Shown here: positions 1 through 7,931 of the stretch, piece after piece | Layout: each line of letters opens with the position of its first letter | Numbering within the stretch: position 1 is the first letter of the stretch | Origin: Sneathiella sp. | Lineage (GTDB): Bacteria; Pseudomonadota; Alphaproteobacteria; Sneathiellales; Sneathiellaceae | Reading direction: 5' to 3' | Length of the DNA: 11,561 nucleotides | Assembly: GCA_002732675.1 (NCBI GenBank) | Contig: NVRR01000075.1 | Span: 1-11,561, forward strand | The notes under the pieces: model-generated | Databases searched by the model: none | The model's input: the letters and a program-made list of their open reading frames with translations, nothing else | Told to the model about the DNA's origin: nothing | Program-made: the position numbers and the translations under genes

Positions 1-429
1 GTTATACAGGGCCTCGATGTCAAATCCATTGGTAGCGTCATCGCGCCCGGCAGCACCATTGTCAGCGTCGTTCCTGTCGGTCAGGAACTTATTCTGGAAG
101 TACAAATTCGCCCCGAAGATATTGGTCACATAACGGAAAATCAGGACGCAACCGTCAAATTCACGACCTATAATTATGCGCGCTATGGCTCAGTCGATGG
201 CGAACTCATCCATATCTCCGCCACCACTTTCGAAGATGAAAAGGGCGTGAATTATTATAAAGGTAAAGTCCGCCTCGCCCAGTCCTATGTGGGTGACAAT
301 CCGGACCGCAACCTCATTCTCCCCGGCATGACTGCCGCCGCGGATATCCATTCGGGCCAAAAAACCATAATGGAATACCTCCTCAAACCCATCCACACGA
401 CATTGGGTCAATCCTTCCGGGAACGCTAG
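1..429 (+). CDS. HlyD-family type I secretion membrane fusion protein, C-terminal part (5' end outside window)
   Basis: The reading frame is open from base 1 to the TAG at 427-429 and gives the last 142 residues of a protein that begins upstream. The piece matches the C-terminal beta-barrel of HlyD/LapC-type periplasmic adaptors: an N-terminal stretch like 'GSVIAPGSTIVSVVPVGQEL' (residues 11-30 of the fragment), then a 'RPEDIGHI' segment, 'VKFTTYNYARYG', 'ISATTFEDEKG', and a typical end with 'LPGMTAAADI', 'GQKTIMEYLLKPI' and a terminal 'RER'. In the family this protein is anchored in the inner membrane and links an ABC exporter to a TolC-type outer-membrane channel, so that a substrate such as an RTX protein leaves in one step. 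The ABC transporter partner is probably encoded upstream, but that is inference. The family call is firm; the substrate is unknown. Confidence 0.9.
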   Translation, partial: VIQGLDVKSIGSVIAPGSTIVSVVPVGQELILEVQIRPEDIGHITENQDATVKFTTYNYARYGSVDGELIHISATTFEDEKGVNYYKGKVRLAQSYVGDNPDRNLILPGMTAAADIHSGQKTIMEYLLKPIHTTLGQSFRER

Positions 430-439
430 GTTTCTAACC

Positions 440-2932
440 CTAAGACTTTCTGGGCTTGATCCGGCTGGTGGCTTCGGCTTGCAGGGGGTCGTCGGGCCAG
501 TAATGTTTGGGGTAGCGACCCTTCAGGTCTTTTTTGACATCCGTATATGTCGTGCGCCAAAAACTGGCGAGGTCTTTGGTGATCTGCACAGGACGCCGCG
601 CCGGAGAGAGTAAATGTACGGCCACAGCCACCTTGCCGCCCCCCACCAGGGGCACGCTTTCCATGCCGAACAACTCCTGCAATCGTGCGGCGAGGACGGG
701 GGTTTCGGGATCACTATAGTCAAGGCGAATGTTTGAACCGCTTGGCACCGTGATGGCCCCCGGCGCAATCTTTTTTAATCGATTTTGTTGTTCCCAAGTC
801 AGCTGACTCGCCAGAATATCGGCGAGTTTCAAGGTCTTGAGATCATCCAGACTGGACAATCCGGCAAGATACGGACGCAGCCAATCCTCTAGTGTCTCCA
901 GCAACAATGACTTCGACATATCCGGCCAGTCCTCTGTCCGTTCATGATGTCTGGCGAAATTCACGCGCTCGACAAGGGTTGTGGCCTCCGTCTCCCACGG
1001 AAGGATATCCAGCCCTTTGGTGCGCACGACAGTGAGCAGCGCTGCCGATATCTCGTCCGATGACGGATTTTCAAGTCGCTTGCTCTGCAGAACCAATGCG
1101 CCAAGTTTACGCTCAGATATCGCAACAACACGGCGTTTTTTCTCATCCCAGAAAACCCGCCGTTGGGTCGTGATTACGGTGGCAAAATTCTCATCGATAT
1201 CAGCGAAGGACAGCGCCGCCGCCAGATAAATCCGCGCTTCCCGGCCCTTTCCATCAAGGTCCGCGACGACAAGATATGGCTCTCCCAAGAGCTTATCATT
1301 GTCGACAAGACGTGCCCCGCGTCCGCCGGACAATCGATACTGACCGCGGCGGTCATCGCGACGCTCCGCGATACGATCAGGATAGGCGAAGGCGAGCAAT
1401 AACCCTGCCATGGCAATATCCGTCTTGCCCGCTTTCACCCCTAACCGCCGCAACAGATCGTCGCGGCTGCGCAATACTTGCGCCGCACTTCCTTTGCGCG
1501 CGTTGGACATGGCCAATATTTCGAGACGAGCGCAAATATCCGAGTTTGGCGCGTCGTAATTGCGGCTCAGGATATCCCGCTCAGACAACAGCGCCGCGAG
1601 GTCGCAGGCGAGCTGGCCTTGCCGCCTTTTCTGCCCCTCAATCACCATGCGAGCAAGCCGGGGCGATAAGGGCAGCCTGACCATTTCCTTGCCAAGCGGC
1701 GTCATGCGTCCATCACCGTCCAGGGCGCCCAACGTCACCAGCAATTCTTTTGCCTGCGCCACGGGCCCCCGCGGCGGCGGTGTCAGCCAGAGCAATTCCG
1801 ATACGTCCTGGACGCCCCAGTTAGCAAGCTCCAACACCAACCCCGTCAGATCGACCGAGGCGATCTCCGGTTCTCTGTAGTCGACAAGCGCCCGGTCCTC
1901 CGCCGCAGTCCAGAGGCGATAGCAGGTTCCGGGGCCTAACCGACCCGCACGTCCGCGCCGCTGATCGGCCGATGCGCGGGAGACACGTGCCGTTTCAAGG
2001 CGGCTCATGCCACTATTGGGATCAAAGCGCGGCGCCCGCGCAAGGCCGGCATCGATGACCACTTGCACCCCTTCGATGGTGAGACTGGTCTCGGCGATAT
2101 CTGTCGACAGAATGACTTTACGGCGACCGTCCGGATCGGATTGAATGGCTTTGTCTTGCTCTTTTTGGCTCAGGTTTCCATACAGCGGCACCACGACAAC
2201 ATTTGGCACCGACGTCAGCAGGGCCTGGGTACGATTTATCTCCCCCGCTCCCGGCAAAAAGACAAGGATATCGCCCGCATCATTCTTGATCGCCGTCTCC
2301 ACTGCCGTCGCGGCGATGGGTTCAATCCGACTTTTGATCGGCCGGGGCAGGAACTTGGTCTCCACCGGGAACTGCCGTCCCGCCGTCTCGACAACCGCCG
2401 CATTCCCCAACATATTCGCAAGGCGAACCGCATCGATTGTTGCCGACATGACAACGATCTTCAGATCATCCCGGAGGACATCCTGGACTTGCCGGGTGAG
2501 GGCGAGGCCGAGATCGGTTTGCAGGCTGCGTTCGTGAAACTCATCGAAGATGACAATGCCAACACCCTTGAGTTCCGGATCGCTTTGCAGGCGGCGGGTA
2601 AGGATGCCCTCGGTGACCACTTCAATGCGGGTCGCGGCGCTGACTTTGCTTTCAAGCCGGACCCGAAAGCCGACGGTCTCCCCGACTTTCTCGCCGATTA
2701 GATCGGCCATGCGCCGGGCGGAGGCGCGGGCGGCGAGGCGACGGGGTTCCAGCATGATGATTTTCTGCCCTTCCGCCAGCAATTCGCGGAGCAAATAGAG
2801 CGGCACAAGGGTGGTCTTGCCCGCCCCTGGCGCGGCTTGCAGAATGACCGCATCTGAGTTGCGCAGAGCCTCTTTTATCTCCGGCAGGATCGCTTCAACG
2901 GGCAGACCGGTGTTTGGCAAATGAATGGTCAT
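440..2932 (-). CDS. hrpB: ATP-dependent DExH-box RNA helicase HrpB
   Basis: An 830-residue protein, the usual length for HrpB (not the type III secretion regulator of the same name). Helicase motifs are in order: Walker A 'AAPGAGKTT' (residues 33-41), 'DEFH' at 130-133 in 'DEFHERSL', 'SAT' at 163-165, motif V around 'STDIAETSLTIEGV' (276-289) and 'QRRGRAGR' at 324-331. The C-terminus has the HrpB-specific block with 'LLSPARRPVQITKDL' and 'GRYPKHYWPDDP'. I start at the ATG at 2932, because 'MTIHLPNTGLPVEAILPEI' is a normal HrpB beginning; the frame stays open about 300 bases further upstream but only as a shadow of the gene before it. That ATG shares its A with the stop codon of the upstream MMPL-like gene (TAATG), so translational coupling is likely. 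The physiological role of HrpB is poorly defined in most bacteria. No missing motif is seen. Confidence 0.95.
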   Translation of the reverse strand: MTIHLPNTGLPVEAILPEIKEALRNSDAVILQAAPGAGKTTLVPLYLLRELLAEGQKIIMLEPRRLAARASARRMADLIGEKVGETVGFRVRLESKVSAATRIEVVTEGILTRRLQSDPELKGVGIVIFDEFHERSLQTDLGLALTRQVQDVLRDDLKIVVMSATIDAVRLANMLGNAAVVETAGRQFPVETKFLPRPIKSRIEPIAATAVETAIKNDAGDILVFLPGAGEINRTQALLTSVPNVVVVPLYGNLSQKEQDKAIQSDPDGRRKVILSTDIAETSLTIEGVQVVIDAGLARAPRFDPNSGMSRLETARVSRASADQRRGRAGRLGPGTCYRLWTAAEDRALVDYREPEIASVDLTGLVLELANWGVQDVSELLWLTPPPRGPVAQAKELLVTLGALDGDGRMTPLGKEMVRLPLSPRLARMVIEGQKRRQGQLACDLAALLSERDILSRNYDAPNSDICARLEILAMSNARKGSAAQVLRSRDDLLRRLGVKAGKTDIAMAGLLLAFAYPDRIAERRDDRRGQYRLSGGRGARLVDNDKLLGEPYLVVADLDGKGREARIYLAAALSFADIDENFATVITTQRRVFWDEKKRRVVAISERKLGALVLQSKRLENPSSDEISAALLTVVRTKGLDILPWETEATTLVERVNFARHHERTEDWPDMSKSLLLETLEDWLRPYLAGLSSLDDLKTLKLADILASQLTWEQQNRLKKIAPGAITVPSGSNIRLDYSDPETPVLAARLQELFGMESVPLVGGGKVAVAVHLLSPARRPVQITKDLASFWRTTYTDVKKDLKGRYPKHYWPDDPLQAEATSRIKPRKS

Positions 2933-5058
2933 TACCGGCCCATCACTTTTTGGCAAATCTTGCTCAATGCCGGGAATAGCGTCAGAGCGGCGATCCCGGC
3001 AAACAGCGCGCCGACGACGATAGCACCGCCAAATCGGGCCGTTGGCGGAAAGCCGGAATAGGCGAAAATCAGAAATCCAATGGCGATGATCCCGGTGGAT
3101 GCCAGAATGCCGCGCGTTTGCCCCTGAAGGGCCAAGGCCCAGGCATTGGCCGCTCCTGCACCGCTTTTTCCCCGGGCCCGGACAGCCATGGCAAGATGGA
3201 TAAGCGCATCCACAGCAATGCCGAGGCAAACATTAACCGCTGGCGCAGAAATAACATCTATGGGCACCGCCCCCCACCCTGCACCGCCCAGAATGACAAT
3301 CGGAACCAGCGCAGCCGTCGTGACCATCGCAACCGTCATCCCCCGGCTCCGGCTGGTAATCCAGGCAATAACGGCGAACAGGGCCAAAAGCCCTGCCGCG
3401 CCCGAAAGCAAACTGGTGGCGACCAGGTCAGAAAGCCGCCCTTGCAATACGTAGACGCCACCCATAAGGCTCGTTTCAAATCCCGCCGCGCCGACAATCT
3501 CGTTTATCTCTGCCATCACGGCGGTGCGGTCCTGCGCTCGGCCGTCTTCTCGCATACGCAGGACAAAAAGCGTGCGGGTGCGACCTTCATCGAGGAAGCT
3601 TTCCGCTACCCGCTCATTTATATCCATAGACAGCAGGCTGATGATTTCGCGCCACGGCAGCAGAAATGCCAGCGGATGATTATTGGCCTCCGCCATAAGT
3701 GCCGGCAGGGAAATAACCGTACCGACTTCTTCGTGGGCGAGCAGGGAGTTGTGCAATTCCCACATGGCTTCATAGCCCTCCTCGGTATCGAGGCGGGCAT
3801 CATCAGGGCGGCGAACGACCAATTCGGCGGGGCTGCTGCCGCCATTCTGATCGACAAATTCAAGCCCGTCCCTGAGTTCGGTCTCCTCCTCAAAATATGA
3901 GAGTAAACTCGGGTCCGTATTCAAGCGAGAGAGACCCGGAAATGCCGCAATGACGATCACGATGAGCAAAAGCGCCGCACCGTTTCTGCCAAGTTTAACA
4001 GGTAGGGAAGGAGCGGATATGGCGGGCGCCGGGGTCGTATGACTTGGCCGACGGCGGGCGAACAGCAAAAAGACCGGGAATAGAAGGAAACTGCAAATAA
4101 GCGCCGAAACTGCCCCGATAATCCCACCGGCCCCCAACTGACGCAGCGGTTCTGCGGATACCAAAAGCAATGTCGCAAAGCCAAGTAATGTGGTCAGCAT
4201 GCACCACATTGATGCCTGAAACGTCTGGAGAAGAGCGCCGCGGACAGCCTCAATGCGCCCGGTTTCAGACCGGCCTCGCCAATTGGAGGTGAGGTAGATA
4301 ATCTGCGACTGGACAAGGACAAATACGATAATCGAGAGGTTTGCGGTCAGGATCCCGACGGACATCCCCAAAAAATGCTGGACCAAAAGAGTGAGAAAAA
4401 CTGCTGTAATTCCGCTGAGCGCCGAGCCCAATGCAATGACGTACGAGCGAAAGATAAAGAGCAGAATGACGGTGAACACGGCCAGCGCTGCGCCGCTAAA
4501 TACCTTGATATCCGAAATCAGACTGCGGCGGATATGCTCAACTATATACGGCATTCCGGAAAGACTTATGCGAAAGGCCGTGCCTTCGTCAAATATCCGC
4601 GCGGCATCTTCGACATCACTTATCAGGCTGTCCGGCACCTGCCGATCCGTAAAGGCGATAATCAAGGTTGCCATTTCGTCGTCGCTAATGAGTAGAGGTT
4701 TCCAGAACGGGCTGTTGAGAGCGACTTCGATTGAACCCGGACCGCCCGTCACGCTGACCAGTCGGTTAACGCCCGGAATTTTTTGAAGGTTGGCTGAAAG
4801 AATCTGCAGACGCGCTAAATAGGCCGGGGAGAAAATATTATCGCTGGCAACGCTGATGACAAGAAAATCATCGGAAGGGAACAAAGCCCGTATTTCTGCG
4901 GATTGCGCCAAATCAGGATCGTTGGATCCAAAAAAGAAATCCGGTGTGACCTGCGGCCTGAGGTCAACGACAGAGATAAACAATACCGCAACCAAAGCCA
5001 TCACAGCCAGGCATCCCGCCAATATCCGGCGTTCAAAGGCCCTAAAATAACTCCCCAT
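2932..5058 (-). CDS. MMPL/RND-superfamily membrane protein, predicted exporter
   Basis: A 708-residue protein with the duplicated RND layout: TM1 at about 13-31, a periplasmic domain (about 35-180), a block of five helices (about 185-335), TM7 at about 361-378, a second periplasmic domain (about 380-545) and five more helices (about 546-705). This is the architecture of MMPL-type lipid/hydrophobe exporters and of related uncharacterised 'predicted exporter' proteins. The expected acidic residue is present in the second half (Asp617 in 'GIAVDALIHL') but the matching position in the first half has glutamines (Q250, Q252 in 'FVLVQSQIIYL'). The start is uncertain. ATG 5058 follows AGGAG at a long 13-base spacing; ATG 5070, four codons earlier, has the same AGGAG only one base away; a TTG at 5085 follows an AGGA. 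The stop overlaps the hrpB start by one base. Substrate unknown; export of a lipid, hopanoid or similar hydrophobic compound is only a family-based guess. Confidence 0.85.
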   Translation of the reverse strand: MGSYFRAFERRILAGCLAVMALVAVLFISVVDLRPQVTPDFFFGSNDPDLAQSAEIRALFPSDDFLVISVASDNIFSPAYLARLQILSANLQKIPGVNRLVSVTGGPGSIEVALNSPFWKPLLISDDEMATLIIAFTDRQVPDSLISDVEDAARIFDEGTAFRISLSGMPYIVEHIRRSLISDIKVFSGAALAVFTVILLFIFRSYVIALGSALSGITAVFLTLLVQHFLGMSVGILTANLSIIVFVLVQSQIIYLTSNWRGRSETGRIEAVRGALLQTFQASMWCMLTTLLGFATLLLVSAEPLRQLGAGGIIGAVSALICSFLLFPVFLLFARRRPSHTTPAPAISAPSLPVKLGRNGAALLLIVIVIAAFPGLSRLNTDPSLLSYFEEETELRDGLEFVDQNGGSSPAELVVRRPDDARLDTEEGYEAMWELHNSLLAHEEVGTVISLPALMAEANNHPLAFLLPWREIISLLSMDINERVAESFLDEGRTRTLFVLRMREDGRAQDRTAVMAEINEIVGAAGFETSLMGGVYVLQGRLSDLVATSLLSGAAGLLALFAVIAWITSRSRGMTVAMVTTAALVPIVILGGAGWGAVPIDVISAPAVNVCLGIAVDALIHLAMAVRARGKSGAGAANAWALALQGQTRGILASTGIIAIGFLIFAYSGFPPTARFGGAIVVGALFAGIAALTLFPALSKICQKVMGR

Positions 5059-5122
5059 ATGCAGGCTCATTCTCCTGTGGCACAATGATTCCTGCGGCCA
5101 AGTATATTCAAGAAGAAACGAA
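5059..5122. promoter_or_regulatory. Divergent promoter region between the MMPL-like operon and the GNAT gene
   Basis: This 64-base spacer must hold at least part of the promoters of both divergent units. On the plus strand TATATT at 5103-5108 could be a -10 box for the acetyltransferase gene, but no good -35 box is seen at the right distance. On the minus strand a TATACT lies in the same place, again without a clear -35. The AGGAG used by the MMPL-like gene lies at its left end. Boxes are weak, so positions are tentative. Confidence 0.35.
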
Positions 5123-5884
5123 ATGATATCTCCTTCGACACGGCAATTGATAGAAGACATCGAGATCCATTCGCAGGCAGCCATTCCGGCCCTTGAAACG
5201 GAGATTTATGACGGTTGGCATTTGCGATTTGCGCGCGGACATACCCGCCGGGCCAATTCGGTGAATGTCATGGCCCCTGGCACGTTACCGCTGGCCACAA
5301 AAATTCAACATTGCGAAGAGACATATAAAGCCGCACGGCAACCCAGCCATTTTCGGCTGACCCCACTGGCTGATAGCGCGCTGGAGGCAGCTCTGGCCGC
5401 ACGCGGATATCAATATTCTGATCCAACGGAAGTGAGGCTTTTGGACCTTAGCGAAGGAACAATCCCCGACCCCGATCCAGAGGTTAGCATCCAGTGCCAG
5501 AAAGAAAAAAGCTGGCTCGACGCGCTATCAATCCTTACCGGGCAATCGGCGGCACGGGAAAAGACATTTGGTGATATGCTGGACAGGATTAGCCTGGAAC
5601 CTGCCTATGGCAGTATTGTGAGGAACGGGCGGATCGTTGCGTGCGGCCTTGCGGTGATGTCGGCTGACTATGTCGGGCTTTTCGAATTTGTGACCGATCC
5701 GGCGTATCTGCGCCGGGGATTAGCCGCTAAAATCGCCGGGAGCCTGCTGGCGAGAGCCAAAAATCGCGGCGTTAATTCGGCCTATTTACAAGTCGTGCAA
5801 TCCAATGCTGCGGCCGTCGGTTTTTGGGAAAGGCTTGGCTTTACCGAAAGGCTCTATGGCTATCATTACCGGAGCAAATCATAG
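5123..5884 (+). CDS. GNAT-family N-acetyltransferase
   Basis: A 253-residue protein with a C-terminal GNAT domain. The acetyl-CoA binding loop (motif A) is 'YLRRGLAAKIAG' at about 195-206, preceded by the strand 'VGLFEFVTDP' (184-193). The final motif is 'SNAAAVGFWERLGF' (227-240), typical of GNAT enzymes. The first ~120 residues are a separate N-terminal region with 'GWHLRFARGHTRRANSVNV' (31-49), a pattern I associate with two-domain GNAT proteins in which a degenerate first GNAT fold precedes the catalytic one. The start ATG at 5123 has a purine-rich AAGAAGAAACGA leader as a modest ribosome binding site. The stop overlaps the convergent allA gene by six bases. The acceptor substrate cannot be told from sequence, and its position beside the purine genes does not show that it belongs to that pathway. 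Confidence 0.85.
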   Translation: MISPSTRQLIEDIEIHSQAAIPALETEIYDGWHLRFARGHTRRANSVNVMAPGTLPLATKIQHCEETYKAARQPSHFRLTPLADSALEAALAARGYQYSDPTEVRLLDLSEGTIPDPDPEVSIQCQKEKSWLDALSILTGQSAAREKTFGDMLDRISLEPAYGSIVRNGRIVACGLAVMSADYVGLFEFVTDPAYLRRGLAAKIAGSLLARAKNRGVNSAYLQVVQSNAAAVGFWERLGFTERLYGYHYRSKS

Positions 5885-6367
5885 CTCTATCCGAATATCG
5901 TCGGTATCAAAGAAGATTTCATCACAATTATGCTCGTCCCCGCCGCGATCAATGACAAGGAAATCGCTCACGCCGCCAAGTGCCAGCACCGGATGATGCC
6001 ATGTTCCGGCATGGTAATGAACGCCTTGATCAGCGGCCGCAGAGAAAAGCCGTAAGTCTTCGGGAGAAACAGCCTCCCCCTTTGGCGCCACCAGCACAAG
6101 ATAGGGATTGGACCCAAGCGGCATAAACGCCTGGCTTCCCAACGGGTGCCGTTCAACCATTTCAATGGTTAACGGATAGCTCCGCGGCGTCGCCCGGAAG
6201 ATATTGACAAGCATCCGTCCCTCTTCGCCCATGTCAATTTTTGCCAGGTCGTGAAAGCGCTGGGTGGAGCCGTTATTGATCAGGAAATGTTCGCTGTCCG
6301 TTGTTTCAATAACATCGCCGAAGTCGGAAAATGCCTGCTTTGAGAGCGGCTCGATAACAAGTTTCAT
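5879..6367 (-). CDS. allA: Ureidoglycolate lyase (urea-releasing)
   Basis: A 162-residue cupin-like enzyme of normal family length that splits ureidoglycolate into glyoxylate and urea, the last step of this ureide pathway. Family signatures are 'FRATPRSYPLTIEMVERHP' (57-75), 'LGSQAFMPL' (76-84), 'GVHYHAGTWHHPVLAL' (115-130) with the conserved histidines, and 'DFLVIDRGG' (135-143). The start ATG at 6367 is chosen because AGGTG lies six bases upstream. A GTG at 6376 in the same frame, overlapping the allantoicase stop as GTGA, is the alternative and would add three residues. The gene follows alc after five bases and closes the minus-strand operon; its 3' end overlaps the convergent GNAT gene, so there is no room for a separate terminator. 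Confidence 0.94.
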   Translation of the reverse strand: MKLVIEPLSKQAFSDFGDVIETTDSEHFLINNGSTQRFHDLAKIDMGEEGRMLVNIFRATPRSYPLTIEMVERHPLGSQAFMPLGSNPYLVLVAPKGEAVSPEDLRLFSAAADQGVHYHAGTWHHPVLALGGVSDFLVIDRGGDEHNCDEIFFDTDDIRIEL

Positions 6368-6372
6368 AATCG

Positions 6373-7377
6373 TCACCTGCTTATGTTGCCAAAGAGGCGA
6401 AGACGGCTGATCCCGCCGTCAGGAATAATATTCAGGCGGACATGGCTGACCGGACCGATGGCTGCCACTTCGCCCTCGAATTCATGGATGGCATCCATGG
6501 AAAGTTTCTGTTCGGGCAAAAGCGTCTTCCAAAACATGCTTTGGGTGACCAACGACGCATCGGTGCCGCCTGTCACCAGCCCGGCCTGCAGCGAACAGCG
6601 GTCTGGAAAGTTTCCTTTGAAATGGGCGGTATCGACAACGACCCTGGAAATCGTCCCCCGATGACCGAGGGCTATAATCGCCCAGTCATTGCCGGGTTCC
6701 CGCCGTCGCCGGGTCTCCCATCCATCGCCCATATTCACGCCGCGCCCCGGCGCCAGAATATTGGACGGAGAGCCATAATGCTGATCGCTGGCGGCGATGC
6801 CCCGCCCCCCATTGGTCAGCGCCGCAAGATCAACCAGTTCGTCGGCGGCACGGCTGTCCCAGTTACACTGCACTTCACCATAAACCCGAAGCCGCGCAAC
6901 CCCGCCGTCAGGGTAGATATTAAGCCTTAAATGACTCCAGGTGCCCTTGTCCGTCACCGCCAGCAGATGATGACTGTCACCCTGCAAACTGACGGAGGGG
7001 ACAATCTCGGTCCATTCCGTCGCCCCGGTCGGCTCACCGCCCACGAAACAGGCATCGATGGACGCAGCGGGCGGAAAGTTGCCGGTGAAATGGCTGGTAT
7101 CAATATTGACACCGTGAATAATCCCCGGCAGGCCAAGACGGACAATGCAATGATCATAGCCCTCCCCGCGTTTGCGGCGGCTTTCCCAGCCGTCCATCCA
7201 TTTCCCGCTGTCATCATATTTATCGGCAATGAAGACCGGGGCTGATGGATCAACCAGCCGGGACTTATCAGCAAAGAAATCATCGGTGGCGAACGTAACT
7301 TCTGCGCCCAGGCGAGGCGAGGCCAGATCAGTATATTGGGTGACAAACGCCGCAAGATCCGGTGTTAGGATTGTCAT
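6373..7377 (-). CDS. alc: Allantoicase (allantoate amidinohydrolase, urea-releasing)
   Basis: A 334-residue enzyme that hydrolyses allantoate to ureidoglycolate and urea. It shows the two tandem allantoicase repeats clearly. The first has '[21 protein letters not shown]' shortened here to residues 62-82, then '[11 protein letters not shown]' (92-102) and '[20 protein letters not shown]' (150-169). The second has '[19 protein letters not shown]' (217-235), '[11 protein letters not shown]' (248-258) and '[18 protein letters not shown]' (313-330). The length is that of bacterial and fungal allantoicases. The ATG at 7377 follows GAAGGAG with a seven-base spacer made only of T, a strong site. The gene lies 41 bases after uraD and five before allA. 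The pairing with AllA shows that this organism uses the double-urea-releasing route and not the allantoate amidohydrolase (ammonia) route. Confidence 0.95.
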   Translation of the reverse strand: MTILTPDLAAFVTQYTDLASPRLGAEVTFATDDFFADKSRLVDPSAPVFIADKYDDSGKWMDGWESRRKRGEGYDHCIVRLGLPGIIHGVNIDTSHFTGNFPPAASIDACFVGGEPTGATEWTEIVPSVSLQGDSHHLLAVTDKGTWSHLRLNIYPDGGVARLRVYGEVQCNWDSRAADELVDLAALTNGGRGIAASDQHYGSPSNILAPGRGVNMGDGWETRRRREPGNDWAIIALGHRGTISRVVVDTAHFKGNFPDRCSLQAGLVTGGTDASLVTQSMFWKTLLPEQKLSMDAIHEFEGEVAAIGPVSHVRLNIIPDGGISRLRLFGNISR

Positions 7378-7418
7378 AAAAAAACTCCTTCATAAGGCAG
7401 CTTTAGCCGCCCTTTCCC
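7378..7418 (-). promoter_or_regulatory. Intercistronic hairpin and ribosome binding site before alc
   Basis: Read on the minus strand, the 41-base gap holds a stem-loop at 7414-7394: AAGGGCGGC, loop TAAA, GCTGCCTT. This gives eight pairs (one of them G-T) with a single bulged G. It is followed by the GAAGGAG ribosome binding site (7390-7385) and a run of seven T (7384-7378) directly before the alc ATG. The hairpin could protect the mRNA 3' end of the upstream cistrons or tune alc translation. It is not a standard terminator because the T-run is not directly behind the stem. Confidence 0.5.
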
Positions 7419-7931
7419 TTATAATTCCATCAGCCTGAAACGGGCGATCTTATCAATTTCGGCCAGCGCCGTCTTAAACTCTTCGGCGGCACTATTACCA
7501 AGTCTCTCTTCAAATCCTGCAATAATCTCAAGGCGATTACTGTTTTTAACGGCTTTGATAAAGGGAAAACCAAATTTCGCTTTGTAACGCTTATTATACG
7601 ACTGAAATTGCTCAAATTCCTCCGGCGTGCAATCATCAAGACCGGCCCCGGCCTGCTCCGACGTTGAGGCTTCTGTCAGATTATCCTGCACGGCGGCTTT
7701 TCCAGCAAGATCCGGATGTGCCTTGATCAGCGCGGCTTTTCTGGCCTCCCCCGCCGTTTCGACAACGCCAGCCATCACAGAGGCCAGAGCCTCAATCTCA
7801 TCATGCTCTTTTGAGATTTCCTCTTCCCATACGCTTTGCGCAACCCAAGGTGAATGCTCGTAAATATCGGAAAAGGTTGACATAAATTCCGCATGGGTCA
7901 TCTGGCTTGGGGGGTTCTTAAAACGACTCAC
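7419..7931 (-). CDS. uraD: 2-oxo-4-hydroxy-4-carboxy-5-ureidoimidazoline (OHCU) decarboxylase
   Basis: A 170-residue protein of usual family size that decarboxylates OHCU to S-(+)-allantoin, the step after 5-hydroxyisourate hydrolysis. Signatures are 'YEHSPWVAQ' (24-32), the catalytic-histidine motif 'AHPDLAG' (71-77, His72), 'TSEQAGAGL' (90-98, Glu92 and Gln93) and 'YKAKFGFPFIKAVK' (116-129). I use the GTG start at 7931: a GGGAGG lies nine bases upstream, and the resulting N-terminus 'SRFKNPPSQMTHAEF' looks like other members. This GTG overlaps the puuE stop codon by four bases (GTGA), a classic coupling junction. An open frame continues upstream to an ATG at 7973, but this lies within puuE and is unlikely to be used. 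Confidence 0.94.
   Translation of the reverse strand: MSRFKNPPSQMTHAEFMSTFSDIYEHSPWVAQSVWEEEISKEHDEIEALASVMAGVVETAGEARKAALIKAHPDLAGKAAVQDNLTEASTSEQAGAGLDDCTPEEFEQFQSYNKRYKAKFGFPFIKAVKNSNRLEIIAGFEERLGNSAAEEFKTALAEIDKIARFRLMEL

Noticed and set aside
429..439. Small GGTT-TCT-AACC hairpin between the HlyD-like and hrpB ends as a bidirectional terminator
   Set aside because: Only four pairs and no T-run on either side; too weak to call.
2063..2701. Long plus-strand open frame (212 codons) opposite hrpB
   Set aside because: A shadow of the helicase gene: its translation has no family features, while the minus strand carries all helicase motifs here.
2933..3229. N-terminal extension of hrpB by 99 codons (open frame up to 3229)
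   Set aside because: It lies wholly inside the MMPL-like gene, its translation is low-complexity Arg/Cys-rich and unlike HrpB, and the ATG at 2932 gives the normal family N-terminus.
3118..3900. 260-codon plus-strand open frame opposite the MMPL-like gene
   Set aside because: The translation is charged and without domains; the minus-strand frame encodes clear membrane helices over the same bases.
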